NCBI RefSeq assembly: GCF_000685095.1
Contig: NZ_BAYE01000003.1
Location: 434,001 to 498,000, forward strand
Direction: 5' to 3'
Length of the DNA stretch: 64,000 bases
Origin: Paraburkholderia caledonica NBRC 102488
Lineage (GTDB): Bacteria > Pseudomonadota > Gammaproteobacteria > Burkholderiales > Burkholderiaceae
Part shown: positions 26,907 through 37,481 of the stretch, one piece after another
How the letters are laid out: every line of letters starts with the position of its first letter
How positions within the stretch are numbered: the first letter of the stretch is position 1
The notes under the pieces: generated by a model
Databases searched by the model: none
What the model saw: only the letters and a program-made list of their open reading frames with translations
What the model was told of the DNA's origin: nothing
Made by a program: the position numbers and the translations under genes

Positions 26907-28670
26907 ATGAATATGCCCAGCGCGGAATTCTCCACGTCGGATACCACTCCACAACACGAAGCTGACTCTATCGGCGCCACCGTGCTCATGAAGGCACTGG
27001 CCGACGAAGACGTCGAATTTGTTTGGGGCTATCCCGGCGGCTCGGTACTCTACATTTACGACGAGCTGTACAAGCAGGACAAGTTTCAGCACATCCTCGT
27101 GCGTCACGAGCAGGCCGCGGTTCACGCCGCCGACGCTTATTCGCGTTCCACCGGCAAGGTCGGTGTATGCCTCGTGACTTCCGGCCCCGGTGTCACCAAT
27201 GCGGTGACCGGTATCGCCACCGCCTACATGGATTCGATCCCGATGGTCGTGATCAGCGGCCAGGTGCCGACTGCCGCGATCGGCCAGGACGCGTTCCAGG
27301 AATGCGATACGGTCGGCATCACGCGTCCTTGCGTGAAGCACAACTTTCTCGTGAAAGACGTGCGCGATCTCGCCGCGACCGTCAAGAAAGCGTTCTACAT
27401 TGCCCGTACCGGCCGGCCCGGCCCGGTGCTGATCGACATTCCGAAAGACGTGTCGAAGGCGCCTTGCCAGTACGAGCCGATCAAGACGGTTTCGCTGCGC
27501 TCGTATAACCCCGTCACGAAGGGCCACTCCGGTCAGATCCGCAAGGCGGTTTCGCTGCTGCTGTCGGCGAAGCGCCCGTACATCTACACCGGCGGCGGCA
27601 TCATCCTGGCCGATGCATCGCGCGAGCTGAACCAGTTCGCCGACCTGCTCGGCTACCCCATCACGAATACGCTGATGGGTCTGGGCGGCTACCGCGCGAG
27701 CGACAAGAAATTTCTCGGCATGCTCGGCATGCATGGCACGTACGAAGCCAACATGGCGATGCAGCACTGCGACGTGCTGATCGCAATCGGCGCGCGCTTC
27801 GACGACCGCGTGATCGGCGACCCGGCGCACTTCGCGTCGCGTCCGCGCAAGATCATCCATATCGACATCGATCCGTCTTCCATTTCCAAGCGCGTCAAGG
27901 TCGACATTCCGATCGTCGGCGACGTGAAGGAAGTGCTGAAGGAACTGATCGAACAGTTGCAAACGGCCGAGCATGGCCCGGACACCGCGGCGCTCGCCGA
28001 CTGGTGGAAGGACATCGAAGCCTGGCGCGCGAAAGACTGCCTGAAGTTCGATCGCAAGAGCGACATCATCAAGCCGCAGTACGTGGTGGAAAAGGCGTGG
28101 GAATTGACCGACGGCAATGCGTTCGTCTGTTCCGACGTCGGCCAGCATCAGATGTGGGCTGCGCAGTTCTATCGCTTCAACAAGCCGCGCCGCTGGATCA
28201 ATTCGGGCGGCCTCGGCACGATGGGCTTCGGCCTGCCCGCGGCGATGGGCGTAAAGATGGCGCACCCGGACGACGACGTGCTGTGCATCACGGGCGAAGG
28301 CTCGATCCAGATGTGCATCCAGGAACTCTCGACCTGCAAGCAGTACGAGACGCCCGTGAAGATCATCTCGCTGAACAACCGCTATCTGGGCATGGTCCGC
28401 CAGTGGCAGCAGATCGAGTACAGCAAGCGCTACTCGCATTCGTACATGGACGCCTTGCCGGATTTCGTGAAGCTCGCTGAAGCGTACGGCCACGTCGGCA
28501 TGCGCATCGAGCGCACGGCCGATGTCGAGCCGGCGCTCAAGGAAGCGCTGCGCCTGAAAGATCGCACGGTGTTTCTCGACTTCCAGACCGATCCCACCGA
28601 AAACGTCTGGCCGATGGTACAGGCCGGCAAGGGCATCACCGAGATGCTCATGGGTTCGGAAGATCTATAA
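26907..28670 (+). CDS. ilvB: Acetolactate synthase, large (catalytic) subunit
   Basis: ThDP-dependent enzyme that condenses pyruvate with pyruvate or 2-oxobutyrate, the first common step of valine/leucine and isoleucine synthesis. The 587-residue protein has catalytic glutamate E68 in RHEQAAVHAADAY, the GRPGPVLIDIPKDV segment, the FAD-associated central domain, and a ThDP/metal motif TGEGSIQM...LNN, where GEG stands for the more usual GDG. Strong biosynthetic (IlvB/IlvI) character; ilvH follows. Confidence 0.96.
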   Translation: MNMPSAEFSTSDTTPQHEADSIGATVLMKALADEDVEFVWGYPGGSVLYIYDELYKQDKFQHILVRHEQAAVHAADAYSRSTGKVGVCLVTSGPGVTNAVTGIATAYMDSIPMVVISGQVPTAAIGQDAFQECDTVGITRPCVKHNFLVKDVRDLAATVKKAFYIARTGRPGPVLIDIPKDVSKAPCQYEPIKTVSLRSYNPVTKGHSGQIRKAVSLLLSAKRPYIYTGGGIILADASRELNQFADLLGYPITNTLMGLGGYRASDKKFLGMLGMHGTYEANMAMQHCDVLIAIGARFDDRVIGDPAHFASRPRKIIHIDIDPSSISKRVKVDIPIVGDVKEVLKELIEQLQTAEHGPDTAALADWWKDIEAWRAKDCLKFDRKSDIIKPQYVVEKAWELTDGNAFVCSDVGQHQMWAAQFYRFNKPRRWINSGGLGTMGFGLPAAMGVKMAHPDDDVLCITGEGSIQMCIQELSTCKQYETPVKIISLNNRYLGMVRQWQQIEYSKRYSHSYMDALPDFVKLAEAYGHVGMRIERTADVEPALKEALRLKDRTVFLDFQTDPTENVWPMVQAGKGITEMLMGSEDL

Positions 28671-28793
28671 CGACAGCGCGTTGGGGTAGGCCCAGCGTCG
28701 GCTTCGTCATGCGCGCCTTCAAGAAAGGCGTCGGCGGGCGAAGCGGCGCGAAGCCGCTCGCGTACATCGACAAACATCTGGAAGAAGCGAAAC

Positions 28794-30414
<1,621 letters not shown>

Positions 30415-30473
30415 GAAGTCCGTTTTATCGCCTTGTACCGGCGCGGCGCACCGCCGCATGCGCCGGTAATGCA

Positions 30474-30511
30474 AAAAGCCGCCCGAGGGTGCTGAACCCC
30501 GGGCGGCTTTT
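30474..30511. terminator. Rho-independent terminator after ilvC
   Basis: AAAAGCCGCCC pairs with GGGCGGCTTTT, giving an 11-bp GC-rich stem with a T-run on the 3' arm. It ends the ilv transcript and separates it from psd, whose ATG lies 37 bases downstream. Symmetry means it could also work in the other direction. Confidence 0.85.
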
Positions 30512-30548
30512 GCTATCCTACGGTTTTACAAAAATACTGAAGCCACCC

Positions 30549-31187
30549 ATGAATTACCCACATCCGATCATCGCGCGAGAAGGCTGGCCGTTCATCGCCA
30601 TCGCGGCCGTCGTTGCATTACTGGTTCACGCCTTCGCGGGATTCGGCTTTGCGTGGCTGTTCTGGCTGATCCTGATCTTTATCGTGCAGTTCTTCCGCGA
30701 TCCGGCACGCCCGATTCCGACTCAGGCGAATGCCGTGCTATGCCCGGCCGACGGCCGCATCGTCGCAGTCGAAACCGCGCATGATCCGTACGCCAATCGC
30801 GAAGCGCTGAAAATCAGCGTCTTCATGAACGTGTTCAATGTCCATTCGCAGCGCTCGCCCGTCGACGGTGCGATCTCGAAGGTCGAATATTTCCCTGGCG
30901 CTTATCTGAATGCCGCAGTGGAGAAGGCTTCGCTCGAAAACGAACGCAATGCAATCGTGATCGAAATGGCCGGCGGGCAAACGGTTACGTCGGTGCAGAT
31001 CGCCGGTCTGATCGCGCGGCGCATTCTTTGCTATGTACGTGCTGGCGAGCCGCTTACGCGCGGCCAGCGCTATGGCTTTATCCGCTTCGGTTCGCGTGTC
31101 GATGTGTACCTGCCTGTGGGTAGCCGTCCGCGAGTGTCTATCGGCGAGAAGGTGTCGGCGTCGTCCACGATCCTCGCTGAACTGTAA
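30549..31187 (+). CDS. psd: Phosphatidylserine decarboxylase
   Basis: A 212-residue short-form Psd that makes phosphatidylethanolamine. Two N-terminal membrane helices are followed by [35 protein letters not shown] and the self-cleavage site G181-S182 in [11 protein letters not shown], where the pyruvoyl group forms. Length and the FGS cleavage motif match the short bacterial/archaeal-type form, not the longer E. coli type. pssA follows 24 bases later, so both steps of PE synthesis are co-transcribed. Confidence 0.95.
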   Translation: MNYPHPIIAREGWPFIAIAAVVALLVHAFAGFGFAWLFWLILIFIVQFFRDPARPIPTQANAVLCPADGRIVAVETAHDPYANREALKISVFMNVFNVHSQRSPVDGAISKVEYFPGAYLNAAVEKASLENERNAIVIEMAGGQTVTSVQIAGLIARRILCYVRAGEPLTRGQRYGFIRFGSRVDVYLPVGSRPRVSIGEKVSASSTILAEL

Positions 31188-31211
31188 AGCGGCACAAAGG
31201 AGATTGTCCGA

Positions 31212-32081
31212 ATGGCCGCATTCAAACCGCGCCGACCGCGCACCAGTGGACCGTTACCGCGTCCGTTTCGCCGCAACAAGCCGATCGTTACGGATTCGCC
31301 GGTGGTGGAGAGTCGCCGCGCGCAGCGTCAGCAGTTCCTGAGAAAGCGCGGTATCTATTTGCTGCCGAACGCGTTCACCACGGCTGCGCTCTTCTGCGGC
31401 TTCTTTGCCGTCGTCCAGGCAATGAACGTGCGTTTCGAAGTCGCGGCAATCGCGATCTTCGTGGCCATGGTGCTCGACGGCATGGACGGCCGCGTCGCCC
31501 GCATGACACATACGCAAAGCGCATTCGGCGAGCAGTTTGACAGTCTGTCCGACATGGTGTCGTTCGGCGTTGCGCCGGCGCTCGTCATGTATGAGTGGAT
31601 CCTCAAGGATCTGGGCCGGTGGGGCTGGCTTGCGGCTTTCGTCTACTGTTCGGGCGCGGCGTTGCGGCTTGCGCGCTTCAACACCAACATCGGCGTGGTC
31701 GACAAGCGTTTCTTCCAGGGCATGCCGAGCCCGGCAGCCGCGGCGCTCATCGCGGGCTTCGTGTGGCTTGCCACCGACAACCGCGTGCCGCTCAAGCTCG
31801 TCTGGCTGCCGTGGGTCGCTTTTGTGCTGACGATCTATGCCGGCGTGACGATGGTGTCCAACGCGCCGTTCTATAGCGGCAAGGCGCTCGACGTGCGGCA
31901 TCGCGTGCCGTTCGGCGTGATTCTGCTGGTAGTGGTGGCGTTCGTTCTGGTGTCATCCGATCCGCCTCTGATGCTGTTCGGCCTGTTCGTGTTGTACGGT
32001 CTGTCCGGCTATGTGTTCTGGGGCTATCAGGCGCTCCGCGGCAGGGCAAATCCCGCTCGTTCGGTCGCGCACGACAGGTAG
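31212..32081 (+). CDS. pssA: CDP-diacylglycerol-serine O-phosphatidyltransferase
   Basis: A 289-residue integral membrane enzyme that makes phosphatidylserine from CDP-diacylglycerol and serine. The CDP-alcohol phosphotransferase signature is complete: D92-G93-x2-A96-R97-x8-G106-x3-D110-x3-D114 within DGRVARMTHTQSAFGEQFDS. A basic N-terminal tail precedes several membrane helices. Its product is the substrate of Psd encoded just upstream. An AAGGAG ribosome site supports the start. Confidence 0.95.
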   Translation: MAAFKPRRPRTSGPLPRPFRRNKPIVTDSPVVESRRAQRQQFLRKRGIYLLPNAFTTAALFCGFFAVVQAMNVRFEVAAIAIFVAMVLDGMDGRVARMTHTQSAFGEQFDSLSDMVSFGVAPALVMYEWILKDLGRWGWLAAFVYCSGAALRLARFNTNIGVVDKRFFQGMPSPAAAALIAGFVWLATDNRVPLKLVWLPWVAFVLTIYAGVTMVSNAPFYSGKALDVRHRVPFGVILLVVVAFVLVSSDPPLMLFGLFVLYGLSGYVFWGYQALRGRANPARSVAHDR

Positions 32082-32134
32082 TCCTGTGTGCATGCACGCT
32101 ATGCACGTGCAGTCCGAGAGCTTGCGAAGTATCG

Positions 32135-32160
32135 GAACGGCGACCTTTGGGTCGCCGTTC
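32135..32160 (+). terminator. Terminator after pssA
   Basis: GAACGGCGACC and GGTCGCCGTTC form a perfect 11-bp stem with a TTTG loop, followed by TCATTT. It closes the psd-pssA unit. Confidence 0.8.
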
Positions 32161-32550
32161 TCATTTCCGGGGGGCCGCTCCCAATCTCGCTCTGACGCTC
32201 GCTGCGCGGAGGTTTGACGTCAATTGCACGGCGAAGGGAATGCCGCTATAGTCGTTGGATGACTACGTCCGCGTTGGCTTTCCAGTCGCAGTAAATGCGG
32301 CAGGGGCGGGGGGCGCTACGAGCCACGATCGTGCCACCAGCAATCCACCAAGAGCCATCAAGAGCCACGATCGAGCCGCGCCGCGAACCTCGACAAGCCG
32401 GCGCATCTATTGCGCTGACCGTCGCACTGACCCGGCTGGTGCCCGTTGCGCTTCATCCATGGTCGAGCGTTGCTTGCGGCGCTAACGGCGGCGGCATCCA
32501 CATTCCAATATCCGATTCCCACAATTGAACGACTCCGCAGGAGACTCGAC
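32161..32550 (+). promoter_or_regulatory. leuA upstream region with a promoter candidate and long leader
   Basis: No gene is supported here. TATAGT (32247-32252) with TTGCAC 17 bases upstream (32224-32229) is a possible promoter, leaving a leader of about 290 bases before leuA. Within it the 12-base sequence GAGCCACGATCG occurs twice (32320 and 32362). A short ORF (ATG 32259 to TAA 32294, 11 codons) has only one leucine codon, so it is not a leucine attenuator peptide, and no terminator hairpin is present. Confidence 0.4.
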
Positions 32551-34098
32551 ATGTCCGACAAACTGATTATTTTCGACACTACGCTGCGTGACGGCGAACA
32601 ATCGCCTGGCGCGTCGATGACGAAAGAAGAAAAAATCCGTATCGCGAAGCAACTCGAACGGATGAAGGTCGACGTGATCGAAGCAGGCTTCGCGGCAAGT
32701 TCGAATGGCGACTTCGACTCGATCCAGACAATCGCGGGTCTGATTAAAGAGAGCACGGTGTGCTCGCTCGCCCGGGCGAACGACAAAGATATCCAGCGTG
32801 CAGCCGACGCGCTCAAGCCCGCCGAGCGTTTCCGCATTCACACGTTTATCGCCACGTCGCCGCTGCACATGGAAAAGAAGCTGCGCATGACGCCGGACCA
32901 GGTGTTCGAGCAGGCGAAGCTCGCGGTTCGTTTCGCCCGCAAATTCACCGACGACGTCGAGTTCTCGCCGGAAGACGGCAGCCGCTCTGACATGGACTTC
33001 CTGTGCCGCGTGCTGGAGGCGGTGATCGCAGAAGGCGCGACCACCATCAACATCGCGGACACCGTTGGTTACGGCGTGCCCGAACTTTACGGCAACCTCG
33101 TGAAGACGCTGCGCGAGCGCATTCCGAACTCGCACAAGGCGGTGTTCTCCGTGCATTGCCATAACGATCTCGGCATGGCGGTGGCGAATTCGCTGGCCGG
33201 CGTGCAGATCGGCGGCGCACGTCAGGTCGAGTGCACGATCAACGGTCTCGGCGAGCGTGCGGGCAATACGTCGCTCGAAGAAATCGTGATGGCCGTGAAG
33301 ACTCGCAAAGACTATTTCGGCCTCGAACTCGGTCTCGATACGACGCAGATCGTCCCGGCTTCGAAGCTCGTATCGCAAATCACCGGGTTTGTCGTACAGC
33401 CGAATAAGGCGGTGGTGGGCGCGAACGCATTCGCGCACGCGTCGGGCATTCACCAGGACGGCGTGCTGAAGGCGCGCGACACTTACGAGATCATGCGCGC
33501 GGAAGACGTGGGCTGGAGCGCAAACAAGATCGTGCTCGGCAAGTTGTCGGGCCGCAATGCGTTCAAGCAGCGTCTGCAGGAGTTGGGCATCGCGCTCGAC
33601 AGCGAGGCCGAACTGAACGCGGCGTTTGCCCGCTTCAAGGAACTAGCCGATCGCAAGGCGGAGATTTTCGACGAGGACATCATTGCGATCGTCACCGAAG
33701 AATCGGCTGAAGCGCAGCAAAAGGAGCACTACAAGTTCCTGTCGCTCTCGCAGCATTCCGAGACCGGCGAGCAACCGCATGCGAAGATCGTATTCGCGAT
33801 GGACGGCAAGGAGATCACCGGCGAGGCGCGCGGCAACGGTCCCGTGGATGCCACGCTCAACGCAATCGAAACGGAAGTCGGCAGCGGCTCGGAGTTGCTG
33901 CTTTACTCGGTGAATGCGATCACGACCGGCACTCAGGCGCAGGGCGAAGTGACCGTGCGGCTTTCCAAGAGCGGACGCATCGTCAACGGCGTGGGCACCG
34001 ATCCGGATATCGTCGCGGCGTCCGCGAAGGCTTATATCTCTGCGCTCAACAAGCTCTATTCGAACGTCGACAAAGTGAATCCGCAGCGTTCCGAATGA
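32551..34098 (+). CDS. leuA: 2-isopropylmalate synthase
   Basis: First committed enzyme of leucine synthesis, condensing acetyl-CoA with 2-oxoisovalerate. The 515-residue protein has [12 protein letters not shown] (9-20), the [16 protein letters not shown] metal motif, [14 protein letters not shown], and a C-terminal regulatory domain (after about residue 390) that mediates leucine feedback. The ATG at 32551 follows CAGGAG; the longer open frame upstream lacks family similarity. A strong terminator follows. Confidence 0.96.
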   Translation: MSDKLIIFDTTLRDGEQSPGASMTKEEKIRIAKQLERMKVDVIEAGFAASSNGDFDSIQTIAGLIKESTVCSLARANDKDIQRAADALKPAERFRIHTFIATSPLHMEKKLRMTPDQVFEQAKLAVRFARKFTDDVEFSPEDGSRSDMDFLCRVLEAVIAEGATTINIADTVGYGVPELYGNLVKTLRERIPNSHKAVFSVHCHNDLGMAVANSLAGVQIGGARQVECTINGLGERAGNTSLEEIVMAVKTRKDYFGLELGLDTTQIVPASKLVSQITGFVVQPNKAVVGANAFAHASGIHQDGVLKARDTYEIMRAEDVGWSANKIVLGKLSGRNAFKQRLQELGIALDSEAELNAAFARFKELADRKAEIFDEDIIAIVTEESAEAQQKEHYKFLSLSQHSETGEQPHAKIVFAMDGKEITGEARGNGPVDATLNAIETEVGSGSELLLYSVNAITTGTQAQGEVTVRLSKSGRIVNGVGTDPDIVAASAKAYISALNKLYSNVDKVNPQRSE

Positions 34099-34139
34099 AC
34101 TCGCGGCAGCGGCTCATGCGCTGCCGTCGCCAGAAAACG

Positions 34140-34174
34140 ATGCCCCGCGCCTTGAGTGGCGCGGGGCATTTTTT
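34140..34174 (+). terminator. Terminator after leuA
   Basis: ATGCCCCGCGCC pairs perfectly with GGCGCGGGGCAT around a TTGAGT loop and is followed by a T6 run. A textbook intrinsic terminator. Confidence 0.92.
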
Positions 34175-34218
34175 ATTGCGGCATGCTGGTCTCGCTCGTT
34201 CGCCGCAGTCTCCCCACG

Positions 34219-35799
34219 TTACTCGGTCGCCGTACGTCGCATCGACCAGCCGCGCGCCGCGCGTGCCTGGCCTCGCGCCTGATGCCGCACTTCGACTGCA
34301 ATGCCGCGGCGTGGCGCGTCTTCGACAAAGGTATCTAGCAGTTCACGCACGTCGTGGTCGACGAAATCGGCGCGCGTCGCATCGACTATCAGCGTCGCGC
34401 CGTCGGGAATCTGCTGCAGGTAGTGCTTGAGCGGCACCTTGCCGAGAAACGACACGTCCTTGCGGAACGACAGCAGGTAATGATCGCCGTGTTGCGCAAG
34501 CACGATCGGGCTGCGCAGATTGGCGTACAGCGCAAGCATCACGCTGCACAGAATGCCGAGCACGATGCCGATCAGCAGATCGGTCGCGAGCACGCCGACC
34601 AGCGTGACGATGAACGGCGCGAAGGGCGCAAAACCCTGCTTCGCGACCGCGACGAACAGCGACGGCTTGGCGAGCTTGAGTCCCGTGAAAATCAGGATCG
34701 CCGCAAGACAGGCGAGCGGAATCAGGTTGATGACGCTCGTCAACGCAAACACGCTGACTAGCAGCAGCACGCCGTGAATGATCGCCGACAGACGGCTTTT
34801 TGCGCCGGCATGCACGTTGGCGGAACTGCGCACGATCACCGCCGTAATCGGCAGGCCGCCAATCGCGCCCGCAATCAGATTGCCGACGCCTTGGGCCTTC
34901 AGTTCACGATCGGGGGGCGCCGGGCGTCGTTCGGGGTCGATCTGCTCGACCGCTTCGAGGCTCAGCAAGGTTTCGAGACTAGCGACGATCGCAAGCGTGA
35001 TCGCGACGCGCCACACGTCCGGGTTCGCGAGTTGCGCGAAATGCGGCCCGAAGTCGGCCCACTCGAGCGCGACGCTCAACGCCGCGAACGATTCGAGCGA
35101 CGGTAACGCAACGCGATGCTCGGCGGGCGGCGCGAGCGACGGCGCCAGCACGTGCAGCAGCAAGGTGGCGCCGATACCCAGCAAGACCACCGCGAGCGGC
35201 GCTGGGACGATGCGCACCAGCGCAAAGCGGCGCATGGGGCGCGTTTCCCAGCCGATCAGGATCGCCAGAGACAGGAGCGTGATCACGCAGGCCACGAGCG
35301 ACACGGAGCCGAACGGCGCGACTATCGTGCCGGCAGCTTGCGCTGCGGCGGGCGCGTCGTTTGCCGCTTGTCCGGCGACCAGCCCGAGCGCAAGCGGGAA
35401 CTGTTTGACGATCAGCAGGACGCCGATCGCGGCCAGCATGCCTTTGATGACCGGCGAGGGCACATAGGCGGCGAAACGGCCTGCCTTGAGCATACCGAAG
35501 CCGAACTGGATCGCGCCGGACAGCAGCACGGCCGCGAGGAACGCCGAAAAGCTGCCAAGCTGCGCGATTCCGTCGACGACGATCACGACGAGACCCGCCG
35601 CCGGTCCGCTGACGCTCAGGCGCGAGCCGCTGAGAACCGCGACCACGAGGCCGCCGACGATGCCCGATACAAGTCCGGCAAACGGCTCGACGCCCGACGC
35701 ATTGGCGATGCCAAGGCACAGCGGCAGAGCCACGAGGAAAACGACAGTGCCCGCAAGCACGTCGCGCTGAAATGTCGAAAAGAAAGCTCGAAGGTTCAT
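34219..35799 (-). CDS. SulP family anion transporter, probable bicarbonate importer
   Basis: A 526-residue SLC26/SulP protein. It has the conserved N-terminal DVLAGTVVFLVALPLCLGIA, the SGPAAGLVVIVVDGI region and GLPITAVIVRSSANVHAG, about 10-14 helices, and a degenerate C-terminal STAS-like domain (IPDGATLIVDATRADFVDHD). Members carry sulfate, bicarbonate or other anions. The carbonic anhydrase gene immediately upstream on the same strand favours bicarbonate, a pairing seen in many proteobacteria. Confidence 0.88.
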   Translation of the reverse strand: MNLRAFFSTFQRDVLAGTVVFLVALPLCLGIANASGVEPFAGLVSGIVGGLVVAVLSGSRLSVSGPAAGLVVIVVDGIAQLGSFSAFLAAVLLSGAIQFGFGMLKAGRFAAYVPSPVIKGMLAAIGVLLIVKQFPLALGLVAGQAANDAPAAAQAAGTIVAPFGSVSLVACVITLLSLAILIGWETRPMRRFALVRIVPAPLAVVLLGIGATLLLHVLAPSLAPPAEHRVALPSLESFAALSVALEWADFGPHFAQLANPDVWRVAITLAIVASLETLLSLEAVEQIDPERRPAPPDRELKAQGVGNLIAGAIGGLPITAVIVRSSANVHAGAKSRLSAIIHGVLLLVSVFALTSVINLIPLACLAAILIFTGLKLAKPSLFVAVAKQGFAPFAPFIVTLVGVLATDLLIGIVLGILCSVMLALYANLRSPIVLAQHGDHYLLSFRKDVSFLGKVPLKHYLQQIPDGATLIVDATRADFVDHDVRELLDTFVEDAPRRGIAVEVRHQARGQARAARGWSMRRTATE

Positions 35800-35875
35800 G
35801 GTGTCGGTGCTGGAATGAGTGATGCCTGATCGCAGGCGAAGGCTGAACCGGATAGGCCCCGAACGAAGCCGCGCA

Positions 35876-36511
35876 TCAGGCGGCGCTATGGGCGGCGGTC
35901 TCGCAGGTCATTGCATCGTCGGCCTCGTAACCGGACGCAAGCACCTTGATGCGCCCGTCTTCGAGCGCGAAGATCCAGCCGTGCACGAGCGGCGCAGTCT
36001 CGGCGTCGCGCACGATCGGATTCGCCCGAAGCTGGCCGACCTGTTCGAGCACGTTGAGTTCGGCGAGGCGGTCGACGCGCTCGCGTTCGCTCGCGTGTGC
36101 GTCGAGTTCATCGCGATGAATCCTGGCGAGTGAACAGAGCGGCGCGATACGGCGATTTACGTGCGGCAGGCTCGGGTCGGGCGGCAACAACGAGGCGCGC
36201 ACGCCACCGCAACCATAATGTCCGCAGACGATCACATGACCGACCTTGAGCACGCGCACCGCGTATTCGAGGACGCTCGCGGAGTTGTCGTCGTGGGGAT
36301 GAAACAGGTTGGCGATGTTGCGGTGTACGAACAGGTCGCCAGGCTCGCAGTGCGTGATGGTTTCGGCCGGCACGCGGCTATCGGAGCAGCCGATCCACAG
36401 TACGTGCGGATTCTGTCCGCGTACCAGATCGCGGAAAAACTCGGGGTTGCGCTCGGCGGTTTCATGCGCCCATGCGACGTTGGCGACGAGAAGGCGTTTG
36501 GGACGATTCAT
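35876..36511 (-). CDS. can: Beta-class carbonic anhydrase
   Basis: Interconverts CO2 and bicarbonate. The 211-residue protein has the full zinc/active-site set: C42, D44 and R46 in GCSDSRVP, and H98 and C101 in CGHYGCGG. ATG 36511 was preferred to an upstream GTG (36556) because GGAG precedes it and the family starts near here. It lies 76 bases upstream of the SulP gene on the same strand, so the pair probably captures or equilibrates inorganic carbon for biosynthesis or pH balance. Confidence 0.92.
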   Translation of the reverse strand: MNRPKRLLVANVAWAHETAERNPEFFRDLVRGQNPHVLWIGCSDSRVPAETITHCEPGDLFVHRNIANLFHPHDDNSASVLEYAVRVLKVGHVIVCGHYGCGGVRASLLPPDPSLPHVNRRIAPLCSLARIHRDELDAHASERERVDRLAELNVLEQVGQLRANPIVRDAETAPLVHGWIFALEDGRIKVLASGYEADDAMTCETAAHSAA

Positions 36512-36680
36512 CGATAGCGGCTCCAAAAAGGGCGCATCGTCCGGTGCAGCAATCACGGCTGTGCCGTGTGGTCGCGCTCGTTGTTCCGCAGTCGGACCTG
36601 CATCGGATCAATGCTTACAAAAGCCTTTCTATCAAAAAATTAATGGCCTGTGTGTGAAATAAAATTCGTGGCTATGCGAA

Positions 36681-36714
36681 ATAAATAAAAAAAACCGCTC
36701 CAAGGAGCGGTTTT
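36681..36714 (-). terminator. Terminator of the BamE-like lipoprotein gene
   Basis: On the minus strand an 11-bp stem (AAAACCGCTCC/GGAGCGGTTTT) with a tiny loop is followed by a run of eight T within a T-rich tail. It ends the lipoprotein transcript before the carbonic anhydrase gene. The AT-rich stretch around 36610-36690 beyond it may also hold the carbonic anhydrase promoter. Confidence 0.85.
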
Positions 36715-36744
36715 GGGAGATGCGCGGGCAGGACTCGCAGCATG

Positions 36745-37296
36745 CTAGAACAAGTTGCGGCGGTCGGGATCGTGCAACGGGTCCGGCGATTTCTGCGTGA
36801 GACGCAGCACACCCTGATCGTCGAAATAGAAACTGAACATCATGTACCAGTAGTTGTCCTCGAGATAGCGATAGGTCCAGACTTCGCGCTTCATCAGCGG
36901 GAAGTAGGACGTCTCCACCGGGCGGCCAAAATTCACCAGCACGTCGCTTCTCGTCCACTTGCCGATTTCGGAGCGATAGAACTCGTTCGGCTGCAATACC
37001 TGGCGGACGGTCACGATCTTGCCGGAGGCGTCGATGTCCGCCGCGGTGGTCGTTTCGCCCATTGGCTGGGTCGGCCACATGAGCCGCTTGCCGCCGTTTG
37101 GCAAATCGTAGCTTTCTCGCGGCGGGCCGAGGCGCGCGACGATTGTCGATTCGTCCGCGCCCGCCTGGTATTGCTGCCAGGGCTGCGCGCAGCCGGCGAG
37201 GGCGAGCGCGCTCAGGCACACGAGCGCCGCGCGGCGCACGCGCCCGGTAGCCGGCGCCACGATCAAGGCCGCCTTACGGCGATGGCGGTTCAACAT
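36745..37296 (-). CDS. Predicted outer-membrane lipoprotein with two BamE-like modules
   Basis: A 183-residue lipoprotein. A basic N-terminus and hydrophobic stretch end in the lipobox LALAGC, so the mature protein is acylated at that Cys. The rest looks like two copies of a small BamE/SmpA-like unit: ADESTIVARLGPPRESYDLP and later WTRSDVLVNFGRPVETSYF, each followed by an aromatic strand (RLMWPTQP; WTYRYLEDNYWYMMF). ATG 37296 has a perfect GGAGGA site; an upstream TTG was rejected. Function is unknown, perhaps envelope assembly. Distinct from BamE itself, which has one unit. Confidence 0.75.
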   Translation of the reverse strand: MLNRHRRKAALIVAPATGRVRRAALVCLSALALAGCAQPWQQYQAGADESTIVARLGPPRESYDLPNGGKRLMWPTQPMGETTTAADIDASGKIVTVRQVLQPNEFYRSEIGKWTRSDVLVNFGRPVETSYFPLMKREVWTYRYLEDNYWYMMFSFYFDDQGVLRLTQKSPDPLHDPDRRNLF

Positions 37297-37481
37297 GATT
37301 CCTCCGATGGCTTTCAAGTAGCGTTTTTATCATCAACACAGATTATTTTGACACGCGCCGCCGTAAAAGAATCGCGATGCGCGCGCGTTTGCCAGCCTGC
37401 ACGATAACGGTTGGAGCGGCTTGCTTATTCCATTGTCGACGCCCTATGATCCGCGCTTCGACGAATCAGACGGAACGGACG

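Noticed and set aside
32259..32294. Leucine leader peptide controlling leuA by attenuation
   Set aside because: Only one leucine codon in eleven, and no terminator/antiterminator hairpin precedes leuA.
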